From positions 1 to 17,334 of the forward strand of contig DEUO01000044.1 in NCBI GenBank assembly GCA_002362595.1: a stretch of 17,334 nt of DNA, given 5' to 3'. The translations under genes and the position numbers were made by a program. Every line of letters begins with the position of its first letter. Position 1 is the first letter of the stretch. Below, piece after piece: positions 1-8,166 of the stretch. Source of the DNA: Caryophanales bacterium UBA3260 (GTDB taxonomy: Bacteria > Bacillota_I > Bacilli_A > RF39 > UBA660). The notes under the pieces are model-generated. The model ran no database searches, was not told where the DNA came from, and saw nothing but the letters and a program-made list of their open reading frames with translations.

Positions 1-9
1 CTAACAAAA

Positions 10-32
10 TAAAAGAAGCGACGCTTCTTTTA
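10..32. terminator. Bidirectional intrinsic terminator at end of the 883-residue gene
   Basis: An 11-bp perfect inverted repeat (10-20 with 22-32, centred on 21) is followed by a T-run at 33-39 on the plus strand and by a T-rich run on the minus strand. It includes the TAA stop of the minus-strand gene (30-32). It can end that gene and any plus-strand gene entering from the left. Confidence 0.8.
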
Positions 33-2681
33 TTTTTTTCTTCTTTCATCATAAAAATTATATAATTTAACATCTTTTTCTTCTTTAGAACGAGCAATTT
101 GTCCATATCTATTAATTTCAATGTATAATTCACGATTCATATTACTACAGAATAAGACTTTCTTGCCATTACTATAAGCTATAATACACCAGTCATCTCC
201 CAACCATACTTTATCAATATTATTAGTATTAGAAAGAAGGGTAAATGGTGTCATTACTTCTCCTAGTATCTTTCTGCGATTATAATCTAAAGCACGTAAT
301 CTATTTATTCTAAATAATATTTTATCATCTATTTCTTCCCCAATAAATTCTAAAACTCTTTTTCTTGGTCTCTTATAAACAGCTTCTTGGTCTGTCAAAC
401 TAATATCTCTAGGAGAAAATAGTCCCATATTATTTCTAGACTCAATTAAAAGAGCAGGGTAGTGATTACCAAAATCAGTAGTAAAACTATGTTCTGGATC
501 AGTATCAACCTCCTGAAACATCTGTTCTTCACTATTGTCATACATATGAACAAATTCTTTCCATTCATCACTATATACATTAATAGGTTCCCTAAATAAT
601 TGAGAATTTACTTTTTCAAACGCATCTTCAAAATAAGAGTTCTCTAAAAGTCCAGCTTGATTACATACGACATAATCAATCGGGCACTTATCATCACTAG
701 TAATAGAAATCATCTTCTTAGCCATTAATTTAATTAATTCAACAATAGCTTTAAACTGTTGTAAATCTTCTTGGCTCTCGGGAATAACTTTATTATTTAA
801 TAATCTAATACCATTAATCATAAACACATTATTTCTTCTAAAACAAGCTGCTCTAGCGACTAACTTATTATTTCTATCTACTATTTTTAAAACATAACCA
901 TCTTTATTTAAAAGACTATAAAAGAAGAAATCATTTTCATTAACTCCAACACAAAAACACGTTTTAGTATCAATACCACTAGTAAATATAGCAGGATCAT
1001 TATTTAAATATCTAATTAATGAATAATTATTTGTCTTAATATCACAAGTAAAAGGTAAAGAACTTGTCTTAACTTCTTCACTACGTAAAGCTAAATCAAC
1101 AACTTTTCTTATTCTTTTTCTAATTATCTCATCTGTAACGTTAACACCTAAAAATTGATTATAATTAATTATCTTAGCTAAATTATCAAGTCCTATTAAA
1201 GCTATAGTAAAATCATCTACATAATCATAAAGATTAGCTTTCTTAACTACTTCTTGAATATTAGTAATATTAATAGCATTTGGTCCCATAGAAACATATA
1301 TAGAAGCAAAATTATTAATAATCTTACTAATCATTTTTACATCAATATTATCTGCTAAATAGACCCATAACAGTCCATCTTTAATAACAAATTTCTTTAA
1401 CGCATTAAATACCTTATCAGACATTTTATTTAAAGCATCTTTATCTATTCTTTTTATTAATTCTTCTATTTTACTAATATCTAACCATTTAGAAGTATCA
1501 ATAATAGCTAAATCATCATCAGGTATCTTAGTCTCTGCTTCATTAATAAAATCCAATAATACTTCATTTTGTTTTACATATAAGTTAAATAAATTATTAT
1601 GTAAAGATTTAATACTCTTAAGCATTAACTGATATCTTTTACATTCTTCTTTAGAAGTTTCATCTATTCGTGGAGGAAAGATGAATTTAAATTTTCCATT
1701 TTCTAAAGCTATCCCAGTTCCTGATTTTAACATTAAACGACTTATATCTTGTAATAACTTCATATGAACTTTTTTAATCATCATTTTCATTTCATTAAAA
1801 GTATCATCATTATGCGGTATTCCTAAAGCATAACACTTTTCTAAATAATTAATAATCTTTATTACCATTTCTTTTTCTTCTAATGAAAAATCTTCTGCCA
1901 TAACATTTAACTTATTAGTGAAATTAATATCTAATCTCCTAATATGTCTCTCTGCTAAATACATTTCATATGCTTCAGGAATTGTTATATTAAGCATTTT
2001 TAGCATATCTGCTAAATAATTCTTTTTAGTCGTCATAAGCAATATACTAGTAAGCATTGAGTCACTAGGATTTAAATAGAATTTTTGTAATATAAGATTT
2101 CTAACACGATTAAGTAAAACTTGATTATCAAATATATTTTTTACAAAACTATCTGCTGGCAAGACTTTTCTAACTTTCTTCCCTTCAGAAGGAATAATAC
2201 TTTCTTGTAACAAAGCAATTTTATCTTCTACAATCTTTTTAACATAATTTTCTTTATATACAGAATTAAATTTACGAAGTATATGTTTTAATTTTTGGCG
2301 TGCTTTTTGTTCTTCCTGTATTTCTTGAACCCCTTTTTTAGGTTTAGGTCTTAACTCTTTAAGTATCGCACGCAACTCAGTTTCATCAATTCTTAAAGTC
2401 TCAGCAATTAAACTTATCTCTTTACCATATACACGTAGAGTAGGCAATAAACCATTACTTATAATACTATCTTCTAGTATTTGATAAAATCCATGAGGTA
2501 CAGGTTCATCTTTATTTAATTCATTTTCATATTTTCTATTTGCATATAAAAAAGCCGTTTTTTGATATTCCATAGTTGACATAACCGGTATAGTAGCAAA
2601 AAGTTCCTCTAAACGACGATTGCCACTAGTTAAATTTTTTACATCACTTAAATATTTACGCTCAGAATCACTATTCTCCAT
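30..2681 (-). CDS. Large protein of unknown function (883 aa)
   Basis: I do not recognise a family with confidence. The protein is long, charged and mostly helical in character, with no signal peptide or membrane segment, so it is probably cytoplasmic. Residues about 85-110 could form a small helix-turn-helix-like segment, and 115-140 is a basic, coiled-coil-like stretch. The most distinctive part is residues 563-630, starting DPAIFTSGIDTKTCF, followed by beta-rich segments ending in MINGIRLL; it loosely recalls the core of PcfJ-like proteins, but that is only an impression. Residues 825-865 form another beta-rich segment. The start is well supported by AAGGGGG at 2688-2694, six bases before the ATG, with a good promoter upstream. 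It is transcribed alone, divergent from the nitroreductase. Its start region closely matches that of the DUF3419-like gene at 9228-10298, hinting at shared control. Confidence 0.85.
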   Translation of the reverse strand: MENSDSERKYLSDVKNLTSGNRRLEELFATIPVMSTMEYQKTAFLYANRKYENELNKDEPVPHGFYQILEDSIISNGLLPTLRVYGKEISLIAETLRIDETELRAILKELRPKPKKGVQEIQEEQKARQKLKHILRKFNSVYKENYVKKIVEDKIALLQESIIPSEGKKVRKVLPADSFVKNIFDNQVLLNRVRNLILQKFYLNPSDSMLTSILLMTTKKNYLADMLKMLNITIPEAYEMYLAERHIRRLDINFTNKLNVMAEDFSLEEKEMVIKIINYLEKCYALGIPHNDDTFNEMKMMIKKVHMKLLQDISRLMLKSGTGIALENGKFKFIFPPRIDETSKEECKRYQLMLKSIKSLHNNLFNLYVKQNEVLLDFINEAETKIPDDDLAIIDTSKWLDISKIEELIKRIDKDALNKMSDKVFNALKKFVIKDGLLWVYLADNIDVKMISKIINNFASIYVSMGPNAINITNIQEVVKKANLYDYVDDFTIALIGLDNLAKIINYNQFLGVNVTDEIIRKRIRKVVDLALRSEEVKTSSLPFTCDIKTNNYSLIRYLNNDPAIFTSGIDTKTCFCVGVNENDFFFYSLLNKDGYVLKIVDRNNKLVARAACFRRNNVFMINGIRLLNNKVIPESQEDLQQFKAIVELIKLMAKKMISITSDDKCPIDYVVCNQAGLLENSYFEDAFEKVNSQLFREPINVYSDEWKEFVHMYDNSEEQMFQEVDTDPEHSFTTDFGNHYPALLIESRNNMGLFSPRDISLTDQEAVYKRPRKRVLEFIGEEIDDKILFRINRLRALDYNRRKILGEVMTPFTLLSNTNNIDKVWLGDDWCIIAYSNGKKVLFCSNMNRELYIEINRYGQIARSKEEKDVKLYNFYDERRKK

Positions 2682-2704
2682 AACAATCCCCCTTATTCGC
2701 TAGA

Positions 2705-2734
2705 ATTTTAGCATATATATCTACTTTTAGTCAA
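2705..2734 (-). promoter_or_regulatory. Sigma-A promoter of the 883-residue gene
   Basis: On the minus strand, a -35 box TTGACT (2729-2734) and a -10 box TAAAAT (2705-2710) are separated by 18 bases, and a TG lies one base before the -10 (extended -10). The predicted start leaves a leader of about 20 bases. It faces, and overlaps the expected -35 region of, the nitroreductase promoter. Confidence 0.7.
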
Positions 2735-2749
2735 ATTTTCATCACCATA

Positions 2750-2758
2750 TGTTATAAT
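2750..2758 (+). promoter_or_regulatory. Extended -10 promoter of the nitroreductase gene
   Basis: TGT followed by a perfect TATAAT (2753-2758) lies 15 bases before the start codon, giving a very short leader. No good -35 is seen, as is usual for extended -10 promoters. The RBS AGGTGA sits just downstream. Confidence 0.6.
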
Positions 2759-2773
2759 TAAAAAGGTGATAAA

Positions 2774-3298
2774 ATGGAAACAAGACAAGCAATCGAAGAA
2801 CGTCGAAGTATCAGAAAATTTAAAAGTGATAAAATAAAAGAAGAAATAATCATTGAAGCAATAAAATATGGTACAATGGCACCTAGTGCTCACAATCGTC
2901 AACCATGGCAATTTAAAATATTAACTACAGAAGAGAAAAATAATATCGCTAATATCCTAGAAGAAAAAACTAAATCAATTGAAAATCATACAGGTCCTCA
3001 TACAGCAGGAGTCATCCGCGAAGCTCCATATATGCTACTAATTTTAATGGATAAAGAATCCGAAAATCGTGATATGGACATTATTTCAATCGGCGCCTGT
3101 ATCGAAAACATAATACTATATTTAACTGATATGAATATCGGTACACTATGGATAGGTAATACAAATCTTGTAGCTAAAGAAATACAAGAACATCTAAAAT
3201 TAACAGACGAACCTATTTCATGTTTAGCTATCGGTTATAAAAACCAAGAGCCACATGCACGACCACGTAAAGAATTAGCAGATGTAATCATAAAATAA
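2774..3298 (+). CDS. Nitroreductase family FMN-dependent oxidoreductase
   Basis: This is a small (174 aa) flavoenzyme of the nitroreductase superfamily, which uses FMN and NAD(P)H to reduce nitro compounds, quinones or other electron-poor substrates. Its physiological substrate cannot be read from sequence. The N-terminal RRSIRKF (residues 10-16) and APSAHNRQPW (36-45) are the typical FMN phosphate and ring contacts. The C-terminal GYKNQEPHARPRK (154-166) matches the family's usual end, where basic residues also contact FMN. Residues 104-128 form the helix and strand of the dimer core. The length fits the compact nitroreductases common in anaerobic Bacillota and clostridia, so it looks complete. 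It is a single-gene unit with its own promoter and converges on the YigZ-like gene, sharing a terminator with it. No associated regulator is present. Confidence 0.93.
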   Translation: METRQAIEERRSIRKFKSDKIKEEIIIEAIKYGTMAPSAHNRQPWQFKILTTEEKNNIANILEEKTKSIENHTGPHTAGVIREAPYMLLILMDKESENRDMDIISIGACIENIILYLTDMNIGTLWIGNTNLVAKEIQEHLKLTDEPISCLAIGYKNQEPHARPRKELADVIIK

Positions 3299-3317
3299 AG
3301 ACCTTTTAAAGGTCTTT
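3297..3317. terminator. Shared bidirectional terminator between nitroreductase and yigZ-like genes
   Basis: A 10-bp perfect inverted repeat (3297-3306 with 3308-3317) is centred on one base and has T-runs on both strands. It overlaps the stop codons of both convergent genes (TAA at 3296-3298 on plus; stop at 3306-3308 on minus). Confidence 0.8.
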
Positions 3318-3659
3318 TGTTACTTCATTAGCGGTATTCATATATGCTCTTAATAATCCTCCTGCGCCAAGCTTTATTCCCCCAAAATAACGAATTACAA
3401 CTACTAAATGACTATTTAAATTCTTTTGTTCTAAAATATTATATATAGGAAGCCCTGCCGTATTAGAAGGCTCCTTATCATCAGATTTCTTTGCCGTATT
3501 AAAAAACTTACAAGCATATGGCATATGTCTAGCCTTCTTATGTTCCTTTTTCAAGTCTTCCAATATCTCCTTAACTTGCTCAGTTGAATCTATTAAGTAA
3601 CATAATCCAATAAACTTAGATTTTTTAACTTCTAAAGTATACTTCTTTAATAATTCCAT
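3306..3659 (-). CDS. YigZ/IMPACT family protein, single-domain short form
   Basis: The 117-residue protein matches the N-terminal UPF0029/IMPACT domain of YigZ (YvyE in Bacillus). This family is linked to translation control through similarity to eukaryotic IMPACT; the bacterial role is poorly defined. Signatures are KKSKFIG near the start, SDDKEPSNTAG (59-69, usually SDDGEPSGTAG) and RYFGGIKLGAGGLLRAY (90-106). Usual family members are about 200-215 aa and carry a second ferredoxin-like DUF1949 domain. Here the reading frame stops right after the IMPACT core, inside the terminator, so the second domain is absent rather than frameshifted: there is no room for it before the convergent gene. 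The start has GAAGGA seven bases upstream and a near-consensus promoter. Confidence 0.9.
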   Translation of the reverse strand: MELLKKYTLEVKKSKFIGLCYLIDSTEQVKEILEDLKKEHKKARHMPYACKFFNTAKKSDDKEPSNTAGLPIYNILEQKNLNSHLVVVIRYFGGIKLGAGGLLRAYMNTANEVTKDL

Positions 3660-3679
3660 CTTAATCTTCCTTCATAAAT

Positions 3680-3708
3680 ATTATAACCTATATATTTATC
3701 ATAAACAA
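3680..3708 (-). promoter_or_regulatory. Sigma-A promoter of yigZ-like gene
   Basis: On the minus strand, TTGTTT (3703-3708) and a perfect TATAAT (3680-3685) are spaced by exactly 17 bases, with the RBS and ATG (3659) just downstream. Confidence 0.7.
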
Positions 3709-3751
3709 CTAAGATAATCTTCATAATCTTTATTTTATCCCTAAAATAAGA

Positions 3752-3757
3752 TATAAT
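3752..3757 (+). promoter_or_regulatory. -10 box of the ptp-uvrC-rnfCD operon
   Basis: A perfect TATAAT lies 15 bases before the first ATG of the operon. A -35 is not convincing (TTTATT at 3729-3734 has the right spacing). RBS AGGTGA is at 3763-3768. Confidence 0.5.
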
Positions 3758-3772
3758 AATTTAGGTGATTAT

Positions 3773-4246
3773 ATGTATAATATTCTATTTGTCTGTTATG
3801 GTAATATATGTCGAAGTCCAATGGCTGAAATGATATTTAAAGACCTTATATACAAAAACAACAAACGTTATAAATTTAGTTGTGCATCCCGTGCAACTAG
3901 TATGGAAGAACTAGGTAATAATATATATCCCGCAGCTCTTAATAAACTAAAAGAACAAAATATAAGCATTGAACGTCATATTGCCAAGCAACTTACTATT
4001 GATGATTATAATAAATACGATTACATAATAGCTATGGAAGAACGAAATAAAAAAGATATTCTACGTATAATAAAAGATGATCCTTTAAATAAAATTCATT
4101 TATTATTAGATTATACTGATAATCCTCATGATATTACTGATCCGTGGTATTCAGGAGATTTTGATACTGCTTTTAAAGAAATAAATGAAGGATGTCATGA
4201 ACTATATAATTATTTGTTAAATAAGGAGAATAGCAATGAAATTTAA
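3773..4246 (+). CDS. Low-molecular-weight protein-tyrosine/arginine phosphatase
   Basis: This cytoplasmic phosphatase of the LMW-PTP family (157 aa, normal length) removes phosphate from protein phosphotyrosine or phosphoarginine through a cysteinyl-phosphate intermediate. The N-terminal P-loop CYGNICRS gives nucleophile C8, R14 and S15. The general acid D123 is in the motif DPWY (123-126). The residue after C8 is tyrosine. Bacterial members acting on phosphoarginine (YwlE) carry a threonine in the P-loop at residue +3; here that position is asparagine followed by Ile, more like tyrosine-specific enzymes, though specificity cannot be settled by eye. It is the first gene of an operon: its last codons overlap the start of uvrC by 11 bases, so translation of the two is likely coupled. 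Confidence 0.93.
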   Translation: MYNILFVCYGNICRSPMAEMIFKDLIYKNNKRYKFSCASRATSMEELGNNIYPAALNKLKEQNISIERHIAKQLTIDDYNKYDYIIAMEERNKKDILRIIKDDPLNKIHLLLDYTDNPHDITDPWYSGDFDTAFKEINEGCHELYNYLLNKENSNEI

Positions 4247-6020
4247 AGATAAATTATCCTTAGTACCTCATAAACCTGGCTCATATCAAATGAAAGATAA
4301 AAACGGTACAATAATCTATGTTGGCAAAGCTAAAGACCTTCATAAGCGTCTTTCTTCATATTTTAATCGTACTCATACTGGTAAAACAGCAAAAATGGTA
4401 AGTCTTATCGACGATTTTCAATATATAGTAGCAAGTAGTGAACTAGAAGCGTTCATAATCGAAATAAACCTTATTAAAGAATTTAATCCTAAATACAATA
4501 TCATGCTTACGGATGATAAAAGTTATCCATACATCGAATATATTAGTACTCCATATCCACGCTTAAAAGTGTCAAGATATCTAAATATCCGTAAAAAAGA
4601 TGGCAAAAAACTATTTGGGCCATATCCTAATGCATACGCAGCCCGTCGAATCGTCAATTTACTTAATCGTTTATATCCTTTAAAAAAATGCGAAAATATG
4701 AAAAAAGAAGTATGTCTATATTATCATATAGGCGAATGCTTAGGATATTGTCAAAAAGGAATAAATGGTTATGAAGTAGAAGATATGGAAAAAGAAATTC
4801 TTTCATTCCTACATGGCAATGATGAAATATTAAGAAATAAAATAATGGAAAAAATAAATAAATATAGTGAATCATTAAACTATGAAATGGCTCTTGATTT
4901 AAAAAAAGAATTAGAATACATCGATATTGTCTTAACTAAGCAGAAAGTAGAGTTACATGACTTTATTAATCGTGATATTCTTTCATACTATGTAAACAAA
5001 GGATACTTATCAATCGAAATCTTATTTATCCGTAATGGCAAATTATTAAATCATAAAAACGTTATATATCCTTTAACAATCGATGATGAAGTAGATGATG
5101 TCGTTGAAAACTATCTATCTCAATTCTATTTAAAAAATGAAATTCCCAAAGAAATAATTATTCCTAACTCTCTAAATCGTGAAAGCCTATCTTCCATTAT
5201 TGATACTAATATTATTATTCCTCAAAAAGGAGTTAAAAACGATCTTTTAAAAATGGCTTATGATAATGCTAAAATGAATTTAGAAAATAAATTTGAAGAG
5301 ATAGAAAAAGACGAAACTAGAACAACTAAAGCTAATGAAGAACTAGCAGAGTTGTTAGGAATAGATAATATCTATCGAATAGATGTCTTTGACAACTCAA
5401 ACCTATTTGGAACCTTCGCTGTATCAGGAATGGTTGTCTATATAAATGGACATCCAGCCAAAAATGAATATCGTAAATACAAAGTATCAGTTGATGTAAA
5501 CGATGATTATAACACAATGAAAGAAATATTATATCGCTGTTACCAAAGAGCACTAGTAGAAAAAACACAACTACCAGATTTAATCATCCTAGATGGTGGA
5601 GAAAACCAAATACGTGCTGGTAAAGAAATAATGGATTTATTGCATTTAAATATTATGGTTGTAGGTCTAAAGAAAAATGATAAACATCGTACTAACGACT
5701 TGATTTCTTCCGATTTAAGTGTTATTAATATAGATAGGATAAGTAATGTATTTCATTACTTAACAAGAATGCAAGATGAAGTTCATAGATATACAATTAA
5801 TTATCATAGAACTCTAAGAAGTAAAGGAAATATAAGTAGTATTCTTGATAATATAGATGGAATAGGTCCATCTCGTAAAAAAGCCTTAATAAAGAAATTT
5901 GGCAGCGTAGCAAAAATGTCAAACGCAACAATTGATGAAATAACAGAAATTGTACCTATGCCTGTTGCAATAGAACTAAAAAAATATTTAGAAGAAAAAA
6001 AAGAAAATGAAAAAGAATAG
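4236..6020 (+). CDS. uvrC: Excinuclease ABC subunit C
   Basis: UvrC makes the two incisions flanking a DNA lesion during nucleotide excision repair after UvrA/UvrB have located it. At 594 aa it is full length. The GIY-YIG domain spans about 12-95 (GSY at 15-17, YVGKAK at 28-33, R38, E76). Cysteines C152, C160, C168 and C172 match the spacing of the [4Fe-4S] site described in UvrC. A UVR (UvrB-binding) segment is at about 196-231. The RNase H-like 5' nuclease contains D383/D386 in VFDNSN, D453 in ILDGG and H517. Tandem helix-hairpin-helix motifs fill about 536-585 (GIGPSRKKAL). AAGGAG at 4223-4228 supports the ATG at 4236, which overlaps the end of the phosphatase gene. The stop is TAG. UvrA and UvrB are not in this window. 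Confidence 0.98.
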   Translation: MKFKDKLSLVPHKPGSYQMKDKNGTIIYVGKAKDLHKRLSSYFNRTHTGKTAKMVSLIDDFQYIVASSELEAFIIEINLIKEFNPKYNIMLTDDKSYPYIEYISTPYPRLKVSRYLNIRKKDGKKLFGPYPNAYAARRIVNLLNRLYPLKKCENMKKEVCLYYHIGECLGYCQKGINGYEVEDMEKEILSFLHGNDEILRNKIMEKINKYSESLNYEMALDLKKELEYIDIVLTKQKVELHDFINRDILSYYVNKGYLSIEILFIRNGKLLNHKNVIYPLTIDDEVDDVVENYLSQFYLKNEIPKEIIIPNSLNRESLSSIIDTNIIIPQKGVKNDLLKMAYDNAKMNLENKFEEIEKDETRTTKANEELAELLGIDNIYRIDVFDNSNLFGTFAVSGMVVYINGHPAKNEYRKYKVSVDVNDDYNTMKEILYRCYQRALVEKTQLPDLIILDGGENQIRAGKEIMDLLHLNIMVVGLKKNDKHRTNDLISSDLSVINIDRISNVFHYLTRMQDEVHRYTINYHRTLRSKGNISSILDNIDGIGPSRKKALIKKFGSVAKMSNATIDEITEIVPMPVAIELKKYLEEKKENEKE

Positions 6021-6035
6021 AAATGTGGTGTTTTA

Positions 6036-7175
6036 ATGAAACTAACCTACAAATTTAACAACGATGAAAAACAAATAGAAATAAATCATCTTGAATATCT
6101 TGATCCAAAAGATGTATTGATATACATAAGAGAAGGCGACTCTCTATATGTAAATGATGGTGACTATGTCTATGTCAATCAATTAATAAAAGAAGGAACA
6201 AATGGTATAAAATCATATGCTACCGTCTCTGGAACAATAAAAATATCTAAAGAATACATAACAATAAATAATGATAAAACAGATTCAAACTTAATTAGTG
6301 CAGAAGCTCGTGAAAACCTATCTGGAGTTAAAAAAGAAGACATAATAAATTCATGTGAATCTCTAGGTATTGATTACGAAAATCGTCTAATCGTTAATAA
6401 ACTAAAAACTCCAAGTAAAATTCTTATAATAAATGCAATGGACGTTGAACCATACCAATTCAACAATAATTATCTATTTCAAGATAATGTAACAGATTTA
6501 CTCGATACCGCTAAATTACTAGCAGAAAAATTTAATATTGAAACTCATCTTTTACTAAATAAATATGATGATAATAATGTAGATGCTGTAAAAAGAGTAA
6601 TATCTAAATATCCAGAAGTAAATTTTCGTATCATTAACGATGTATTCCCCTACAACACAAATCCTATAATAGCTAATAAATTCTTTAAAGAATATAAAAA
6701 AGAAGATATTTTATTCCTAGATACATTTGCTCTATATAAAATATTTGTTGCGATAAAAAATGGCTTACCTGTAAACGAAAGATATATAACAGTTAATTTA
6801 GGACGCGCTGATTCTTCATACGTAATTAAAGCAAAATATGGTTCTAACTTAGCTGAAATAATAAAAGAATGTATTAAAATAGATCCTAATGAATATGATA
6901 TCTATTTAAATAATTTTATGCGCAAAATAAAATGTGATAATTTAGAAAGCCTTATTATAACGGACAACATTAAAGGAATATTTCTCTTCCCTAAAGATGA
7001 AAATGTATCTTCAAAATGCATAAAATGTGGTAAATGTGTAGACATATGTCCAGTAAATATTAATCCATTGTCAAAAACACTTGATTCATCATGTATTAGA
7101 TGCGGCTTATGTAACTTCGTATGTCCAGCCAATATCAATCTACTAAGTAAAGAAAATAAAGAAAAGGAGATATGA
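6036..7175 (+). CDS. RnfC-like iron-sulfur protein, divergent and compact
   Basis: RnfC is the peripheral NADH-oxidising subunit of the Rnf ferredoxin:NAD+ oxidoreductase. This 379-residue protein follows the RnfC plan: an N-terminal barrel-sandwich domain (about 25-80, SYATVSGTIK at 60-69), a 51-kDa-type core with INAMDVEPY (132-140, usually INGAECEPY), an SLBB-like part (about 248-280) and two [4Fe-4S] motifs (C328/331/334/338 and C353/356/359/363). Several family hallmarks are missing. The glycine-rich GLGGAGFPT nucleotide/FMN loop expected around 110-122 is replaced by unrelated residues. GPMMG is NNFMR (292-296). The linker between the two clusters is only 14 residues, where RnfC usually has about 35-40. 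It is in one operon with uvrC (15-base gap, weak RBS) and the RnfD-like gene (1-base gap). It probably still carries two clusters, but NADH oxidation is doubtful. PrdC-like RnfC relatives are an alternative comparison. Confidence 0.85.
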   Translation: MKLTYKFNNDEKQIEINHLEYLDPKDVLIYIREGDSLYVNDGDYVYVNQLIKEGTNGIKSYATVSGTIKISKEYITINNDKTDSNLISAEARENLSGVKKEDIINSCESLGIDYENRLIVNKLKTPSKILIINAMDVEPYQFNNNYLFQDNVTDLLDTAKLLAEKFNIETHLLLNKYDDNNVDAVKRVISKYPEVNFRIINDVFPYNTNPIIANKFFKEYKKEDILFLDTFALYKIFVAIKNGLPVNERYITVNLGRADSSYVIKAKYGSNLAEIIKECIKIDPNEYDIYLNNFMRKIKCDNLESLIITDNIKGIFLFPKDENVSSKCIKCGKCVDICPVNINPLSKTLDSSCIRCGLCNFVCPANINLLSKENKEKEI

Positions 7176-7176
7176 T

Positions 7177-8088
7177 ATGGAAAATAAATTTTTAGAAAAA
7201 AACAAAGTATTAGGAATAAATCTTATATACCTTGTAAGTATAATTCCTATAATAATATATGGTTTTATAAAAAACGGAATTATAGTAGCAAAAAACGGAT
7301 ATATTAATTGGTTCTCAGCAACCAAGTATCTAATAATACCTATTATAATAGTACTTTTAAGTTATGTTTTTGAAACATATTACTATCTAATTATAAAAAA
7401 AGATGAAGATATGCATAACATATATAATTCATTGTCTCCATATGCTAATGTATTATGTTATTTAGTATGTGGTCCAACTAACTATTTATGGCTAACAATA
7501 CCACTAATAATTATCATTGATATTATTCTTAAGTTTATCGATAGTAAAATAACAATTAACCAAGTTGCATTATTTAAATGTATACTATTTGCCTTGCTAA
7601 GTATCATGGCATTAGAAAGTAATGCTAATGCATATGAAAATAGCCTTATAGAAGTAACATCTAAACCAATAGATTTATTCCTAGGTCAAGGAATAGGGGA
7701 GATTGGTACAACAAGTTCTTTACTTGCAATAATCGGTTTTATTATCCTTCTATTTAATAAATACTATAAAAAAGAAATACCAATATATTCTATAATTTCA
7801 TATATCATAGTAAGTATAATAATATATTTTGCTTCAGCCATGAAATTTAATGATATATTAGTAAATACTTTTGGAAGTGGTTTCTTCTTTATTGCTATAT
7901 TTGCTGCATCTATCTCAACCGCAACACCTGTAGTAAAAAGTGGTAGAATTCTCTATGCTATTATATTTGGTACTATATCATCTATCATCATAAATATTGC
8001 AAAATTTAATATTGGTGTATACATATTAATCTTAGTATTAAGCTTATTATCTCCATTATTTAATAAATTTAAGCTAAGTTTAGATTAA
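7177..8088 (+). CDS. RnfD-like membrane protein
   Basis: This polytopic membrane protein (303 aa, roughly nine or ten hydrophobic segments at about 12-32, 50-72, 88-100, 103-121, 130-147, 180-194, 203-221, 233-250, 257-276 and 278-294) belongs to the RnfD/NqrB family. Family-typical parts are SPYANVLCYLVCGP (87-100), FLGQGIGEIGTTS (168-180, usually LGNxxGSIGETS) and GFFFIAIFAA...TPVVKSGRI (235-258). RnfD usually carries covalent FMN on the threonine of an SGAT-type motif before the FLG segment. The equivalent stretch here (about 145-158, ESNANAYENS) has no such threonine, so covalent flavin may be absent. The MATD motif in the last third is also changed to AASIS. Strong RBS AAGGAG is at 7164-7169. 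It ends the operon at a clear terminator. Genes rnfG, rnfE, rnfA and rnfB, which normally follow, are not here. Confidence 0.82.
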   Translation: MENKFLEKNKVLGINLIYLVSIIPIIIYGFIKNGIIVAKNGYINWFSATKYLIIPIIIVLLSYVFETYYYLIIKKDEDMHNIYNSLSPYANVLCYLVCGPTNYLWLTIPLIIIIDIILKFIDSKITINQVALFKCILFALLSIMALESNANAYENSLIEVTSKPIDLFLGQGIGEIGTTSSLLAIIGFIILLFNKYYKKEIPIYSIISYIIVSIIIYFASAMKFNDILVNTFGSGFFFIAIFAASISTATPVVKSGRILYAIIFGTISSIIINIAKFNIGVYILILVLSLLSPLFNKFKLSLD

Positions 8089-8112
8089 AATCTTTCTCTG
8101 AAAGATTTTTTT
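8087..8112 (+). terminator. Intrinsic terminator of the ptp-uvrC-rnfCD operon
   Basis: A 10-bp stem (8087-8096 with 8100-8109) with loop TCT runs into a T-tract ending at 8112. It begins in the TAA stop of the RnfD-like gene. Confidence 0.85.
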
Positions 8113-8114
8113 AA

Positions 8115-8143
8115 TAGACATTTTCTAAATTATTTTCTATAAT
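8115..8143 (+). promoter_or_regulatory. Sigma-A promoter of queA
   Basis: TAGACA (8115-8120, five of six consensus bases) and a perfect TATAAT (8138-8143) are spaced by 17 bases. The predicted leader is about 17 bases, too short to hold a preQ1 riboswitch. Confidence 0.75.
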
Positions 8144-8166
8144 TAATAGGAATTGGAGTGAAAAAA

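Noticed and set aside
2708..2911. Minus-strand frame across the nitroreductase start
   Set aside because: Overlaps the well-supported promoters and the conserved N-terminus of the nitroreductase; no RBS or motif.
8113..8166. Possible preQ1 riboswitch upstream of queA (and likewise at 11305-11326 before tgt)
   Set aside because: Predicted leaders are only about 16-17 bases, too short for an aptamer.
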